Below, in pieces: positions 1 to 9,454 of a stretch of DNA of 64,000 nt. The notes below the pieces were generated by a model that worked only from the letters and a program-made list of their open reading frames with translations, had not been told where the DNA came from and made no database searches. Location of the stretch: NCBI GenBank assembly GCA_964016985.1, contig OZ024828.1, positions 74,893,264-74,957,263 of the forward strand. The letters run 5' to 3'. Position numbers and translations under genes: made by a program. This DNA comes from Anodontia alba (taxonomy: Eukaryota; Mollusca; Bivalvia; Lucinida; Lucinidae). The stretch's first letter is position 1, and each line of letters starts with the position of its first letter.

Positions 1-49
1 GTAAAGGCTCAAGTCGGCGCTTTGTTTTAATTCAACACCGTTTCTGCTA

Positions 50-165
50 GATGTTTATAACGCAACACTGCAATCTTACCACGCGCAAATGGCAAGATAC
101 TAATAGATTTAGCTACTATAAGAATTAACTCAAATAACAAGACATTGTTACGACTTTTGTAAAAG
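50..165 (+). repeat. Short remnant of the ~41 bp intronic minisatellite
   Basis: About two to three degenerate units with the motifs CTACTATAAGAA and AATAACAAGACATTG match the unit that is expanded at about 19160-21300 in copy B. It lies in the intron before the 45 nt exon, the same place as in copy B, so the array was seeded before the duplication and expanded only in B. Confidence 0.65.
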
Positions 166-331
166 TAAGATTAAATTGGAGGAAACTTTGCAGAAAAAAA
201 GAAACTAAATTAAGCCACACATTTAAACAGACGACAGGCTTAAGTAAGGAAAAAATATTCTTGATATAAATATGTTAGTCGAGGACTGATTTCAAAAAGT
301 TTTCTAAAATCGTGAATCTACTACTTTTCAG

Positions 332-376
332 TATGCAGCTCTGCATCAAGCACCTCCACAGTGAGCAACGTTTCTC
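332..376 (+). CDS. Internal 45 nt exon, copy A gene (serine/threonine-rich)
   Basis: A pyrimidine-rich tract and TTTTCAG precede it and GTGAGT follows it. It is 45 nt, so phase is kept, and with one incoming base it reads as a Ser/Thr-rich stretch, VCSSASSTSTVSNVS. The same exon with the same splice sites is at 21510-21554 in copy B. Upstream exons of this copy lie outside the window. The product is not recognised; a low-complexity Ser/Thr tail suggests a disordered, possibly phosphorylated segment. Confidence 0.6.
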
Positions 377-534
377 GTGAGTACTAGCTTTTGTCGTTTA
401 ATTAGATATTTATTCAACATGTATTGGTAGGGGGAGGGGGAGGGGCTGGTTGAGGAAGGGATACATTTCGGAGAGATCCGAACGTTCCGGAATTAGGCAA
501 CCAGCTATAAAATCAATATGCTTAGCATAAAACT

Positions 535-755
535 ATTCATACCACTCTCTGGGCTACTTCAGCAGACAGCAAACCGATGATAATTTTCTTATTTTTCTAA
601 GAAAACAGGATTTGACATTTCACGCAATTGTCTCCTTGTCTCCTTTGGAGACAATTTGCATAAAATGTCAAACTTGTTTTTGGGAAAAATAAGAAAAACA
701 TTTCAATATGTCGTCTGATAAAAATTTTACGCAGGGTGCTTAGCGTTAATATTAA
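535..755. mobile_element. Hairpin element (CATTTCATGCAAATTGTCTCC family)
   Basis: Two arms read ACAGGATTTGACATTTC and its complement around a centre rich in GTCTCC/GGAGAC, with outer ends CACTCTGGGCTA / CAGGGTGCTTAG. The same hairpin is at 21695-21900 in copy B, so the insertion predates the duplication. Relatives are at 35030-35215, 43690-43765 and, weakly, 17200-17290. No coding capacity; a MITE-like non-autonomous element. Confidence 0.7.
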
Positions 756-996
756 CCCTTAAAACGCCAAGAAAACCTGCATTTGAAAATGTCGTCTGTT
801 TATGTCGTTTGCTGAACTTCTTGCAAACTTTTCAAACCTATTTTTGCACACAGGTAAACAGTGTGGACCCAGATCAGACTGCTCCTAAAAGGAGCAGTCT
901 GATCTGAGTCCACACTGTTTGCAGAAATGACTTTTAAAGTAAACGGCAGAAGACAAAGCAGACGACAATAGTTGTGACTGACGCTTTAAGGGTTAA
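752..996. mobile_element. piggyBac-like MITE flanked by TTAA (copy A only)
   Basis: The ends read TTAA-CCCTTAAAACGCC and GCTTTAAGGG-TTAA, giving a palindrome whose centre is the CAGATCAGACTGCTCC hairpin. CCCT...AGGG ends with a TTAA target are what piggyBac-type transposases leave. Three relatives lie at 18669-18914, 32810-33055 and 57914-58176. The corresponding place in copy B (near 21900) has no such element, so it inserted after the duplication. Confidence 0.7.
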
Positions 997-1325
997 CTGC
1001 TTATCGTAATTGTCCTATACTTTGATTTGACTATCTATTGATGTGTCTAAAAACTGTGGTGTCTGGTCTAGGTCTACACTGTTTGCTCAGATATTATCGT
1101 GTTTACCAAAAATATTCAGGCATCATACTTCCTTGTCATACAGAATTTTAAATCAGTCTGTTTGTCTACCTGATGCCGAGTCTAATGTGTAAAGGAATGG
1201 CAAACAGTCTAAACCGAATTGCTCCATTTGGATCTATATTAGGTCTACACTGCTTGTTCTTGCCTGTCTGTCTGACTATAAAGATTAAATACTGTATGTC
1301 AGCTATGGATTTTTTTTTATCACAG

Positions 1326-1532
1326 GCCTCGTCTTCAAGTCCATCAACAATGCTGTCCACCAACTAAAATGTGAAGATCAGAAACCAACAGCAGCAAAGG
1401 AAGACGAGATGAAAATTATTGACCTGGAGGATGCGGATGAAGATGTGAAAGATGAGAAAGAGGCTGCCGACGTTGAGAAGACAAAGAAAGAGAGCGGGGC
1501 AGGGGATGCCGGTGCAGATGCAGCATTGTAAG
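1326..1532 (+). CDS. Terminal coding exon, copy A gene (acidic, unrecognised)
   Basis: The acceptor TTTTATCACAG precedes the exon. With one incoming base the frame reads LVFKSINNAVHQLKCE, then a Lys/Glu/Asp-rich tail, and ends GDAGADAAL before TAA. The donor GTAAGG follows the stop by one base, so the 3'UTR is interrupted by an intron. The paralogous exon at 22872-23090 has the same structure with synonymous and conservative changes, which supports coding function. The incoming phase matches the 45 nt exon. The tail looks disordered and charged; no domain was recognised. Confidence 0.7.
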
Positions 1533-1608
1533 GTAAGGAATTCTTCTAGAATAATATGTGTTTTTATTTGGGCTCATGTCAGATGGTACGTTTTCTCAAG
1601 AAGCTACA

Positions 1609-1640
1609 CACACACACACACACACACACGCACGCACACA
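1609..1640. repeat. (AC)n microsatellite
   Basis: A run of AC dinucleotides with a few CG interruptions, lying in the 3'UTR intron of the copy A gene. Confidence 0.9.
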
Positions 1641-1849
1641 TTTATATTTGAATATTCATTAACCAGTTTATTTACAGAAAATATTAATGTTACTAAGTAT
1701 AGTATTACATAGCAAAGAACGTTCATAGATATCAAAACACTTTTATGGACATATGTACATATTGCATTGTAAGAGGCGTAAACTGATGGAGACTGACCTG
1801 ACAACAATCGAATAGATTATCGTGTTTCTGGACCGTGAAGATCTAAAAT

Positions 1850-2095
1850 ATTCATATATGATCCATGGCATAGCAATTCCTACAATTTTACATGTGCGCC
1901 TAGCGAAGACTCAGATCAGCCTGTGCATCCACGCAGTCTAATCAGTCTTCACTGGCTACACGAAGATGGCTTAAACCTTCAGCTATCCATAGCACGCATA
2001 ACGAAGACTCTGATCAGACTGTTCGGATATGCAGGCTGGTCTGAGTCTTCACTGGGCACACATGTAATCGTGTAAGAAATGCTGTGGTCCGGTTT
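1850..2095. mobile_element. GAAGACTCAGATCAGCCTG hairpin element
   Basis: Paired arms carry AGCGAAGACTCAGATCAGCC and its complement, with outer ends that pair around CATAGCAATTCCTACAA / TGTAAGAAATGCTGTGG. This family is one of the commonest in the window (for example 3760-4000, 16620-16765, 26130-26240, 41281-41526, 50900-51130, 54590-54775). It lies in the 3'UTR intron of the copy A gene. Confidence 0.65.
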
Positions 2096-2127
2096 ATAGA
2101 TATTGTTTTATCTTCTTTAATTTTCAG

Positions 2128-2225
2128 GTGGCAAAGAAGATTAATAAAAGAACCATTACAGCTTCTATTATTTTTATTTCTAATGTATTTTATGTTCTGA
2201 TTATTTCTTTGTATTTATAGACTCA
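2128..2225 (+). other. 3'UTR exon, copy A gene
   Basis: TTTAATTTTCAG precedes GTGGCAAAGAAGA, and the same acceptor and first bases occur at 24016 in copy B. It lies after the stop codon of the exon at 1326-1532. The 3' end is uncertain: an AATAAA sits very early (about 2144) and is not conserved in B. Confidence 0.5.
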
Positions 2226-3240
2226 CATGTCAATGTTTGTGTCATAACGGTTAAATAATTTAGCAATATTTATCTAAATGGAATTGATACAATTTCAAGG
2301 GAGACCACTCGGTTCAAAAATTGTTTTGCCCACTTCTGAAAAAGGATTCTACACTTCAGACAACCCTCTTTATACCGACACTCGATACAACGACTAAATG
2401 CGTTATAATGACAATTTGACTCACGAAACCTTCACTTAAGAGGTAACAGCTGGTCACAAATTATGCAAGGATACTGTATTAAATACTCTAAAGAAACATA
2501 TGTTTTGGATATTTGTTAGAATTGCCTCTCTCTGAGGCGATTGGAACAAATATCCAAAACATTTGTTCTATGAGGAAATAAGAACAAAACAAGAACTTTC
2601 TTTCAAATCAATCTGCTCATTAAATATTCTGTACAACAGCAAATTCATTTTAACGACAACTTCTTTGGGAACAAATGCTGTCGTTGTACCGAGGGTTCAC
2701 TGTATAAGAAAAGAATGTACTCCTTCCGTAAGCACATTCTTTCCTTATAGAGTGGAACCCTTTTACAAGGGTCTTAGTATGCAACAAACAAAACGTACTT
2801 TCGTAAAAGCTGTCTCTCTTGAGAAGTGGAGAAAAATCTAGCAGGTGTAACAATTCAGAGAAATTTAAAGAAAACAGTTACTATTTTCACTGTCAAGAGT
2901 AAATATGATCTAAAACTTTGTAAACTATTTCACTATTACATGTGTAATAAACACAGGATGATAACATCTATTCAAGGGGGATGAATGCAGTTTCAGGGGC
3001 GGCTACTCTATCGTAATTGTTTCTGTCTCCCTTCTGAAAAGGGACCTACTCGAAAAGAAAGAATTTTCTCCATTGGTAGCAAATTCTTTCTTTTAAAACC
3101 GACACCTTTTCAGATAGGATTTGTAGTGCAGGAAACAAACAAGTAGTCACAAAAGTTTGCTCCCTTGTAAAGATCTACAAATAATACTTTGTTGATGTTT
3201 GCCAAGAGAAAACTAACTTTTTTCATGCGAACAGCAAAGA
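2226..3240. repeat. Downstream flank with degenerate AAAGGAAAGAA hairpins
   Basis: No gene seen. At least three imperfect hairpins of the family CTGAAAAGGG...TCTACTC...AAAGAAAG are present (about 2320-2440, 2690-2790, 3030-3125), plus a TTTTGGATATTTGTTAGAA hairpin at 2485-2575. Copy B keeps two of them at 24225-24335 and 24585-24690. Confidence 0.55.
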
Positions 3241-3404
3241 CAAAAGTTATCAGTGCAGTCCGATCGGGATCTTAGCTTTTCACCAACTCAATACAGGGGA
3301 CCTATGGAGTACCGCATTCGACCTAATTACCGCACACACCAATATAAGCGCACAGTCAAGCAATTTCGTAGTCTTCAGATAACAGCCAGTATACTTTTTC
3401 TTTT

Positions 3405-3535
3405 CTTCGTTATAAAAGCATATGTTGTGGGTACTCATTTGAATTGCATCGAGGCATATGTTGTGGGTACCCATTTGAATTGCATCGACTTGTCGATGCA
3501 ATTCAAATGAGTACCCACAACATATGCTTTTATAA
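3405..3535. mobile_element. GTTGTGGGTACTCATTTGAA hairpin
   Basis: AAAGCATATGTTGTGGGTAC and its complement flank a short centre, with the left arm partly repeated in tandem. Relatives with GTACTCATTAGAA...TTCTAATGAGTAC arms occur at 14330-14450, 30275-30375, 39990-40110, 40440-40550, 46325-46440, 50262-50372 and 61440-61625. Confidence 0.6.
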
Positions 3536-3719
3536 ATAAATTAAAAAAAGAAAACACAAAACATCGCATATAAGCGTCATTCCTTCGCTGATCTTTGTTT
3601 AAGTGTACCCTTAGTATACTTATGTAGGTATATAGGATATTTATTTTACCACATGTTTTCTCAGTAAGTTTGTAAAAACTAGGCTCACAGTGCGGTATTT
3701 AGGTTGAATACGGTATTTG

Positions 3720-4000
3720 AATTTGACGAGAAAATGTACATTCGAGGCATATGCCATCAGTGAAGATCGAGATCAGCCAGCGAAACTGCATAATCTGAGA
3801 CGCTGCTTTCAATCGCAATATGGGCCGTACCTTCTGACATGGTCGCCCAACGAAGACTTAAATCAGCTTGTGCATCCGCGCAATCTGACCAGTCTTCATT
3901 GTCCGCATGAAGAAACTTTGCATTTTTAGCCACCCAAACAACGCAGTTGAAGATTCTGATCAGATTGAACGAATGCGCAGGCTGATCAGGACCCATTTGT
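3720..4000. mobile_element. Double GAAGAC/GATCAG hairpin element
   Basis: Several copies of GAAGACT...GATCAG and complements on both strands form nested hairpins, and a related segment lies at 24910-25330 in copy B. Open frames across it are by-products of the inverted repeats and are not counted as genes. Confidence 0.55.
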
Positions 4001-4230
4001 TCAAAGCATCGTTGGCTTAATGAGCTCGTTAGTGGTCAAAAAGTTAACTGTTCTAGTAAGTACAATATCTTATTCATAGGTATTTTTGCTAAAAAATGTG
4101 AGTAGCTTTTGCAAATGCAAAAGCTACTCACATTTTTAGCAAAAATATTGGCATATATGCCATATTTAATGACAAAAGTTTTAATAATACGTCAACAAAC
4201 GACATCGTTAGTTTTGAACAACTGGGCCCT
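3989..4230. mobile_element. GGGCCCAGTTGTTCAAAGC-ended palindromic element
   Basis: The ends read GACCCATTTGTTCAAAGC and GTTTTGAACAACTGGGCCC, and the centre is a near-perfect hairpin with arms of about 30 bp around AGTAGCTTTTGCA. Relatives are at 29935-30168, 33596-33796 and 56520-56700. Target duplication not resolved. Confidence 0.7.
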
Positions 4231-4510
4231 GAATTTTTGCTGGGTGCACAAGTCCGAGGGTACGTTTTCTGACGCAGCGGCTCATGTTCTAATCAATCCA
4301 GTGATTCTCTGTGGACAACGAAGGCCGCACAGTCTGATCTCGACCTTTGCTGTTCGCATATGTCCCGAAAGTACATTTTATATGACACGACTCTTTTACT
4401 CGGTGAATGTTAAAGATCAAGACGTGGCTGTGAGGACACGCAACCGGATTGCTGCTGCTTGCATATGGAATGTGTTATTTTTTTTTCTCCAAAACTTGAC
4501 TAAATAGCTG

Positions 4511-4540
<30 letters not shown>
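4511..4540. repeat. (GA)n microsatellite
   Basis: A run of GA dinucleotides. The corresponding B region (about 25745-25775) is also GA-rich but interrupted. Confidence 0.9.
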
Positions 4541-4542
<2 letters not shown>

Positions 4543-4621
4543 GATCGGGAAATGTTTGCAATGGAATGCACTTTGGGAGTATTTTGACATTATCATCCAA
4601 ATCTGTTATTGTTTTTATTAG

Positions 4622-4645
4622 AAATCGCTAGACTGGGCTGTCGAG
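4622..4645 (+). CDS. Candidate 24 nt microexon, copy A
   Basis: A T-rich tract and TTATTAG precede, and GTAAGTTT follows. All three frames are a multiple of three in length; the phase-0 reading is KSLDWAVE. Copy B has a 24 nt counterpart with the same splice-site bases at 25863-25886. It lies downstream of the last recognised exon of the copy, so which transcript would use it is unclear. It could also be a non-coding exon or conserved by chance. Confidence 0.3.
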
Positions 4646-5000
4646 GTAAGTTTAAAACATATCTATGTAAAGTAGGACGATAACATCGACTGGCAGCATG
4701 TTTTCCAACAGAAATGGAGCTTTACTGTGTGCTCAAGTTACCGCTTACGTTCAAACAGGAATAGAAATGGCGGTCAGCTTCAAAGCAGCTTAATTGAACT
4801 ATGCGAGCATGCATGAGCCAAGGTACAACATTTTCTACTAAGCTGCATGTGCGTTCAGTGAAGAATTAGATCAGCCTACACATCCATGCAGGCTGATGTC
4901 CTCGCCGCCCGGATGAAGACGCTTTGAATCCTTGGCTGCCAACAGAGTACCCTGCAAAGACCTCTGATCAGACTACGTGCATGCACAGGCCCTGCAAAGA

Positions 5001-5248
5001 CATTATGAAAACACGCCTATTCAAATATTTTAAAAATTTCACTACCATAAACTGAAAGTGCTCAGGTTAAATTTCTGATGTTTTTCATATTTCTGTTCAA
5101 AACATAGATTGTGGGTACTCGTTAGAACAGCGATCTATGTTTTTGAGCAGAAATAAGAAAAATAATGTATACCCCTGTAAACCCCAGTTTTACTATATAA
5201 AAGTGGGGTTTATTGGGGTCAAAATTATATAGGTATGTTTTCGTGATG
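5001..5248. mobile_element. CATTACGAAAAC palindromic MITE
   Basis: The ends are CATTATGAAAACACGCCTAT and ATAGGTATGTTTTCGTGATG, with internal arms TTCTGTTCAAAACATAGATT and complement around GTACTCGTTAGAAC. One of eight copies here (also 6125-6398, 13197-13466, 16337-16614, 25444-25722, 36199-36451, 44768-45044, 49470-49695). No coding capacity. No clear target duplication; the superfamily is unassigned. Confidence 0.85.
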
Positions 5249-5379
5249 ATCTGATCAGACTACGCGCATGCACAGGATAATTTGAAGCTTCGTTGGGTGC
5301 ACATACAATCTTGCATGAAATGCTGTGTCCCGGCTCATGTAGGAATGGCCACGAACATACACACAGATAAGCGTAGCTA

Positions 5380-6113
5380 TACCAACTGCAAGACTGGTCA
5401 AAGAGTTCACAAAGACAGCAGTCACTGTCAGTCTGTGGAGTCTAAAACTTTGGCCTGCCATCTGACAATGTCCCGAGCAGCTTACTATAGCTGTGGGATA
5501 TCCTTGACTGGAAAGATGAGCCGTATAATGTTTTATCTGCTTTAAGATATTTGGGTCATATTTTGCGAAACCATACCTTGCATAACCTATCATGCTAACG
5601 GTGAGAAATTTGTCTGTGAAAAAGTGTAACTCTTCCTCTTGTACAGAACTGAAGGTGATATCTATTAACTGCTGATGGTTGTGGCGTAGTTTCATGTCAG
5701 ATGATGACGTACGCATTATCAATCAGCAAATAGTTTACACCGGTCGCGTCTGATGCGCAGGCGAAAGTTTGCCAGCGACCAAAGTAAATATGAGTTGAGC
5801 GGTAATTCGTGCGGCGTCATCCTTCCCTCTCGGTTTCTTGGATAACACTTCACCCATTTCACTGGCGGATTTCTCATTGTTAGTATGATAGGTTATGCAA
5901 GATATGGTTACTCAAAATATGACTGAAATATTTTACAGGAAATAAAGCATTGAACAGCTCATATTTCCTACCATGGATATCACGGAGCTACAGTAAACTG
6001 CTTGGGACCCTGCCAGCGGACAGTCCCTTAGTTTTGTACTATGCAGATCGACAGTGATCTGCTGTCTTTGTGAATTCTTTGACCAGCCTTGCAGATGGTA
6101 TACAGTGACAGAT
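5380..6113. repeat. Large fold-back inverted repeat, copy A
   Basis: Imperfect arms of about 240 bp (about 5380-5625 and 5866-6113) face each other around a unique centre. Matching blocks include GGTCAAAGAGTTCACAAAGA / TCTTTGTGAATTCTTTGACC and ATAACCTATCAT on opposite strands. The same structure is at 26265-27030, so it predates the duplication. It resembles a fold-back transposon or the long terminal inverted repeats of a non-autonomous element. Confidence 0.7.
5745..5905 (-). other. Conserved core of the fold-back with minus-strand reading frame
   Basis: Between and at the edge of the fold-back arms, about 90 bp is nearly identical to 26735-26825 while its surroundings have diverged more. 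On the minus strand both copies read NEKSASEMGEVLSKKPRGKD and continue with AQLIFTLVAGKLS. A CRE-like TGATGACGTACGC lies next to it in both copies. It may be a small exon, a promoter or a conserved transposon piece; I cannot decide. Confidence 0.35.
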
Positions 6114-6124
6114 ATAGCAAAATT

Positions 6125-6398
6125 TATTACGAAAACATGTCCATTCAAATGCATTGAACATTTTACCATCAAAAAACGAAAAATTTCAGATATTTTCAGA
6201 TATTCGTCATATTTCTGCTCAAAACATACATTGTGGGTACACGTTAGAACCGACTAGGCAAAGCAGTTCTAACGCGTACCCACAATATGTTTTTTTTTTG
6301 TGTGCAGAAATAAGAAATATAATGTATACCCATAATGTATATACTATATAAAAGTAGGGTTTAAGGGGGTCAAATTATATAGGCATGTTTTCGTGATG
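6125..6398. mobile_element. CATTACGAAAAC palindromic MITE
   Basis: The ends are TATTACGAAAACATGTCC and GGCATGTTTTCGTGATG, with the central GTACACGTTAGAAC hairpin. It is absent at the matching point of copy B (about 27030), so it is a copy-A-specific insertion next to the right fold-back arm. Confidence 0.8.
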
Positions 6399-7490
6399 AA
6401 TGACTTGCACAAAAGGCAGTGGATGTGGTTTCAATTTGCTAGACGTCCAAATAGATAACGGTTATTGTCTACTTTGCATTACAAAGCTACTAATCATACT
6501 ATTTACTAAAAGGGTAAGCAACATTGATAAAAAAATATGCATCTTTGATGGAATGCCTTAACAAACCATTCATTTTTATGCAAATTTGATCAAAATCAGA
6601 CGAAAAGTAAGAGGGTAACTGGTGTTTGCAGATTTCAAAATTGCTTTTATGGGTGCTGCATTTTGAATATCTAATGTAAAATTTTGATGTCATAAAGGCT
6701 TAATTAACTGCAAAATCTAAATCAATGATAGACTTAACAGTGATTTATCTCTTTATTTGTGTATATAGCTTCTCCTCTATGTTTATTGGTTTTACTTTAA
6801 AACCGCATCGTTTTCTGTCAGAAAGAAGATTTTATTTAATATTTCACTTATTCTTTTTTAGAACTTTAAAAAAAAATAATAATAAATAAATAAATAAATA
6901 AAATATATAAGCCGTGCTTTTGAGAACGGTTTTGCAATCTTTAAACGCTATTACCTTTTTAGGTTTCATCCGATTTTGATCAAGTTAGCATCAAGATGCA
7001 TGGTTTGCCAGGTCTTTTATCTCAGATACATTCTTCAACAGTGTTGCCTTTTCATCTAATTAGTCTGCTAAATTTATTTGTCTATTTGCCATTCTAATCT
7101 TATTAATTTATTTATACAGCCTGTTGTTTTTATAAATCGTGATAGTCCGGAAAAGCGGTTTCTAATACTGCTTTACATTATTTTTGTCGCAATTTAAACT
7201 TGTAAATAGTTTTACAATAAGCTCAGTTTAGTCAGAAGTCTATTTCTGCTCTCTCTCTCTGATATACGTGCGATGTTATAGCCATCAAGAATAAAGGTGT
7301 TTTGGAATTGTATTGTCATAGTTCTTGTAACTGTATATGTACTAATAAAAAGTTCGAACTGGCCATCAAAAGTGTTTTTTATTTCTACAGCAACGATGAA
7401 GAGGAATATTTTTTTTATATATATTTCAACATGTGTCAGCGTCACAAAATGTTGACAGCAAAATGGAGAACATTGTAACAACGCAAATTA
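6399..7490. other. Copy A downstream flank, no gene seen
   Basis: AT-rich sequence colinear with 27040-28005. It holds a TAAATAAATAAA run near 6880, a short CT run near 7243 and a conserved AATAAAGGT at about 7288 (B: about 27940), which could be a polyadenylation signal. No supported exon. Confidence 0.5.
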
Positions 7491-8400
7491 TAGAAATGTC
7501 TAGATTTTACGTTGACGCCAATGCAAAGTGTAAAAACTTTCTTCGACCGTCACCTCATGACAATAAAATAAAAAAGTTAACCTCAACACAAAATGTATAG
7601 ACTTTTATTTCTTCTACATTTTGCGTCAATATGGTCAATATCGACGCAAAATGTAGAAATGTAGAGAAATGTTTCATTATTGTTTGTGGTTGTATTATGT
7701 CTCTCCACCGCAGAGAAACCGGCCTCGGTGGCTCTGTCGGATGCGCGTCCGACTGTTGATCAGTAGGTTCCGGTTTCAATCCCCGCCAGGTCTGGCAACA
7801 TTCTTTCGTGGAGATTGATCATGCAATATTTTCTACGACCATTTTCTCCCTATTCTCTCTTGGAGATTGATTATGCAATATTTTCTACGGTCATTCTCTG
7901 ATTTCTCTCCCTTCCGCTGATTCAAGAAGGGCAATTCTTCAGTTTCTGGCGAAAGAATGTGCACAAGTACTGGTTAACTACTAAGAGAATTAAGCCTACC
8001 CAGGAAAAAAGATGGTTAGGTAAACTGACCGGTTTTACATGACCCAACCAACCAGCCAACCATCCAGAAGATGTATTGTTTTTGTATTTGTCGTCTGTCT
8101 ATCTGACCGTCACCTCATGACACTAAAATAAATGTTATAGGTATGACTGATGACCGATCACAGTGGTGTTTATTTCGTATAGACGAGCTAAAACGTAACT
8201 ATCCCACCTAACAACGCAAAATGTAGTAATGATTACGTTTCGCGTTGCTTATTGACCAAGCAAAATGTAGTTTTGTACATTTTGCCTTGACATCTAAGCG
8301 AAATGTAGATTTTTCTACACTTCGCGTTAGCGTCAACGCAAAACGTAGAATTTTCTACATTTATTCATTTTGCGTAGTAACAAAAGGATAAACCGTGAAG
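7491..8400. repeat. CGCAAAATGTAGAA repeats interrupted by a SINE
   Basis: Motifs CGCAAAATGTAGAA and the complement TTCTACATTTTGCG recur on both strands from 7500 to 7690 and 8210 to 8375. The phrase GACCGTCACCTCATGACA occurs on both sides of the SINE (7546 and 8106), so the flank was duplicated around or together with the insertion. Confidence 0.55.
7719..8060 (+). mobile_element. tRNA-headed SINE
   Basis: The head GGCCTCGGTGGCTCTGTCGG (A-box-like) and GGTTTCAATCCC (B-box-like) is followed by the family body CAACATTCTTTCGTGGAGAT, GCCTACCCAG and a CAACCAACCAGCC tail. The segment GAGATTGATCATGCAATATT is duplicated inside the body. The same body is at 30717-31020, 34631-34936, 31899-32131 (minus) and 59346-59508. 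Confidence 0.75.
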
Positions 8401-8436
8401 CTACGCGGCACACTGCTTTGTGTTAGTTCATCTTGC

Positions 8437-8538
8437 CCCAGCTAGCATTCTTTATAAATCTACAGCGGGCCGTTGTCGGCCCGTCAGCTACTCTGACTGG
8501 TCGATACGCTACAGATAGTTCTAGAATGCTTACTAGGT
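8437..8538. mobile_element. CCCAGCTAGCATTCT short palindromic MITE
   Basis: The ends CCCAGCTAGCATTCTTTATA and AGAATGCTTACTAGG enclose AGCGGGCCGTTGTCGGCCCG. Relatives: 16049-16154, 27257-27332, 36025-36131, fragment at 29472-29505. Confidence 0.75.
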
Positions 8539-9450
8539 CTTTGTGCGCCGGTGGTTTCATAGGTGGCGTTTGTTTTGTCATTATTTGTTGATCTTTTTTT
8601 TTTCCGTTTTTTTTTTTTTTTTTTTTTTTGGTGCCTCGGGAAGACTGTGCTTCGTAATTGTGGCATTTCCTGGATATCTTTACATATTTGTTTGTCTGTA
8701 CTTATTATCTTCAAGTTTCAAGATCTGCTGAAAAGAGAAATCGCTATCCGACAAAAGGTCAAAATACTAGCTTTTTGGCACTCAAGGGGAAATAACCCCA
8801 ACGTGAATTTCCAACTCCGCTGCAACTCTATCCTGTCCTGGTTAGCAAGTTTGAGCAACGTCCAATTAAAATGAATTATCAGTTAGAGCAAATGTTTCGA
8901 TTTTCAAGGGGATGTAACTCATAAGCAAATATTCAGGTTGGGCCCAAATTCGAAGTCGTCCGAGATTTTAGGTTTATCTTCATTACCTGCAAGTGAAGAT
9001 AAACATAAACAAGCTATCGATCAGACAACATTTCTCCATTATGTCTATGGAACTTTACGCTGCTATGGAAACCACAATATTATTCCAATCTGCCCCAAAA
9101 CATTATGCAGTTAATCCCAAGCCCCAACAAGGCTGCAGACGAAATTTGATCGAGATTCTCAAAAGTAATATTGTTTGAAAGTGGGAACGATAGACGACAA
9201 TAACAAGGAAGTGTGAGAGAACCAGTTCACATTATAATCTCGCCTTGTGAGACTTTGGCTCAGGTGAGCTAAACACAATAAACCCTAAGATTAAACAACG
9301 GATGAGCATTTATTAAAATCAAATACAGTAAAAAATGGCAATTTAATATTATTAGTTGATAAGATACGTGTATAGATGACCTACAAAGTTACGTCACAAA
9401 CAATGCACTCTGTTCTAAGTGAATAGATATACATCAAAGACAGAGCACTC
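8539..9450. other. No gene seen; poly-T and single-copy-looking sequence
   Basis: A poly-T run (about 8593-8629) is followed by ordinary AT-rich sequence. Open frames here start in or cross the poly-T run and have no splice or codon support. Confidence 0.5.
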
Positions 9451-9454
9451 TAAC

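Larger units (their letters stand above)
1..7345 (+). repeat. Segmental duplication, copy A
   Basis: This block is colinear with about 19040-28005 further along the window (copy B). Matching landmarks in the same order are a 45 nt exon, a terminal coding exon, a 3'UTR exon, purine-rich hairpins, a candidate 24 nt exon, a fold-back repeat of about 800 bp and a conserved AATAAA-containing segment near 7288. Similarity fades after about 7345 (B: about 28005). The left end is cut by the window. Copy A lacks the large minisatellite of copy B and carries its own later insertions, for example the TTAA hairpin at 752-996. The divergence is clear but alignable by eye, so the duplication is not recent. 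Confidence 0.85.

Noticed and set aside
3253..3996. Plus and minus frames around 3250-4000
   Set aside because: They run through hairpin elements; inverted repeats make frames open on both strands, and the copy B equivalents are broken.
5255..5722. 155-codon minus frame
   Set aside because: It covers the left fold-back arm and a hairpin, and the paralogous copy B stretch does not keep the whole frame open.
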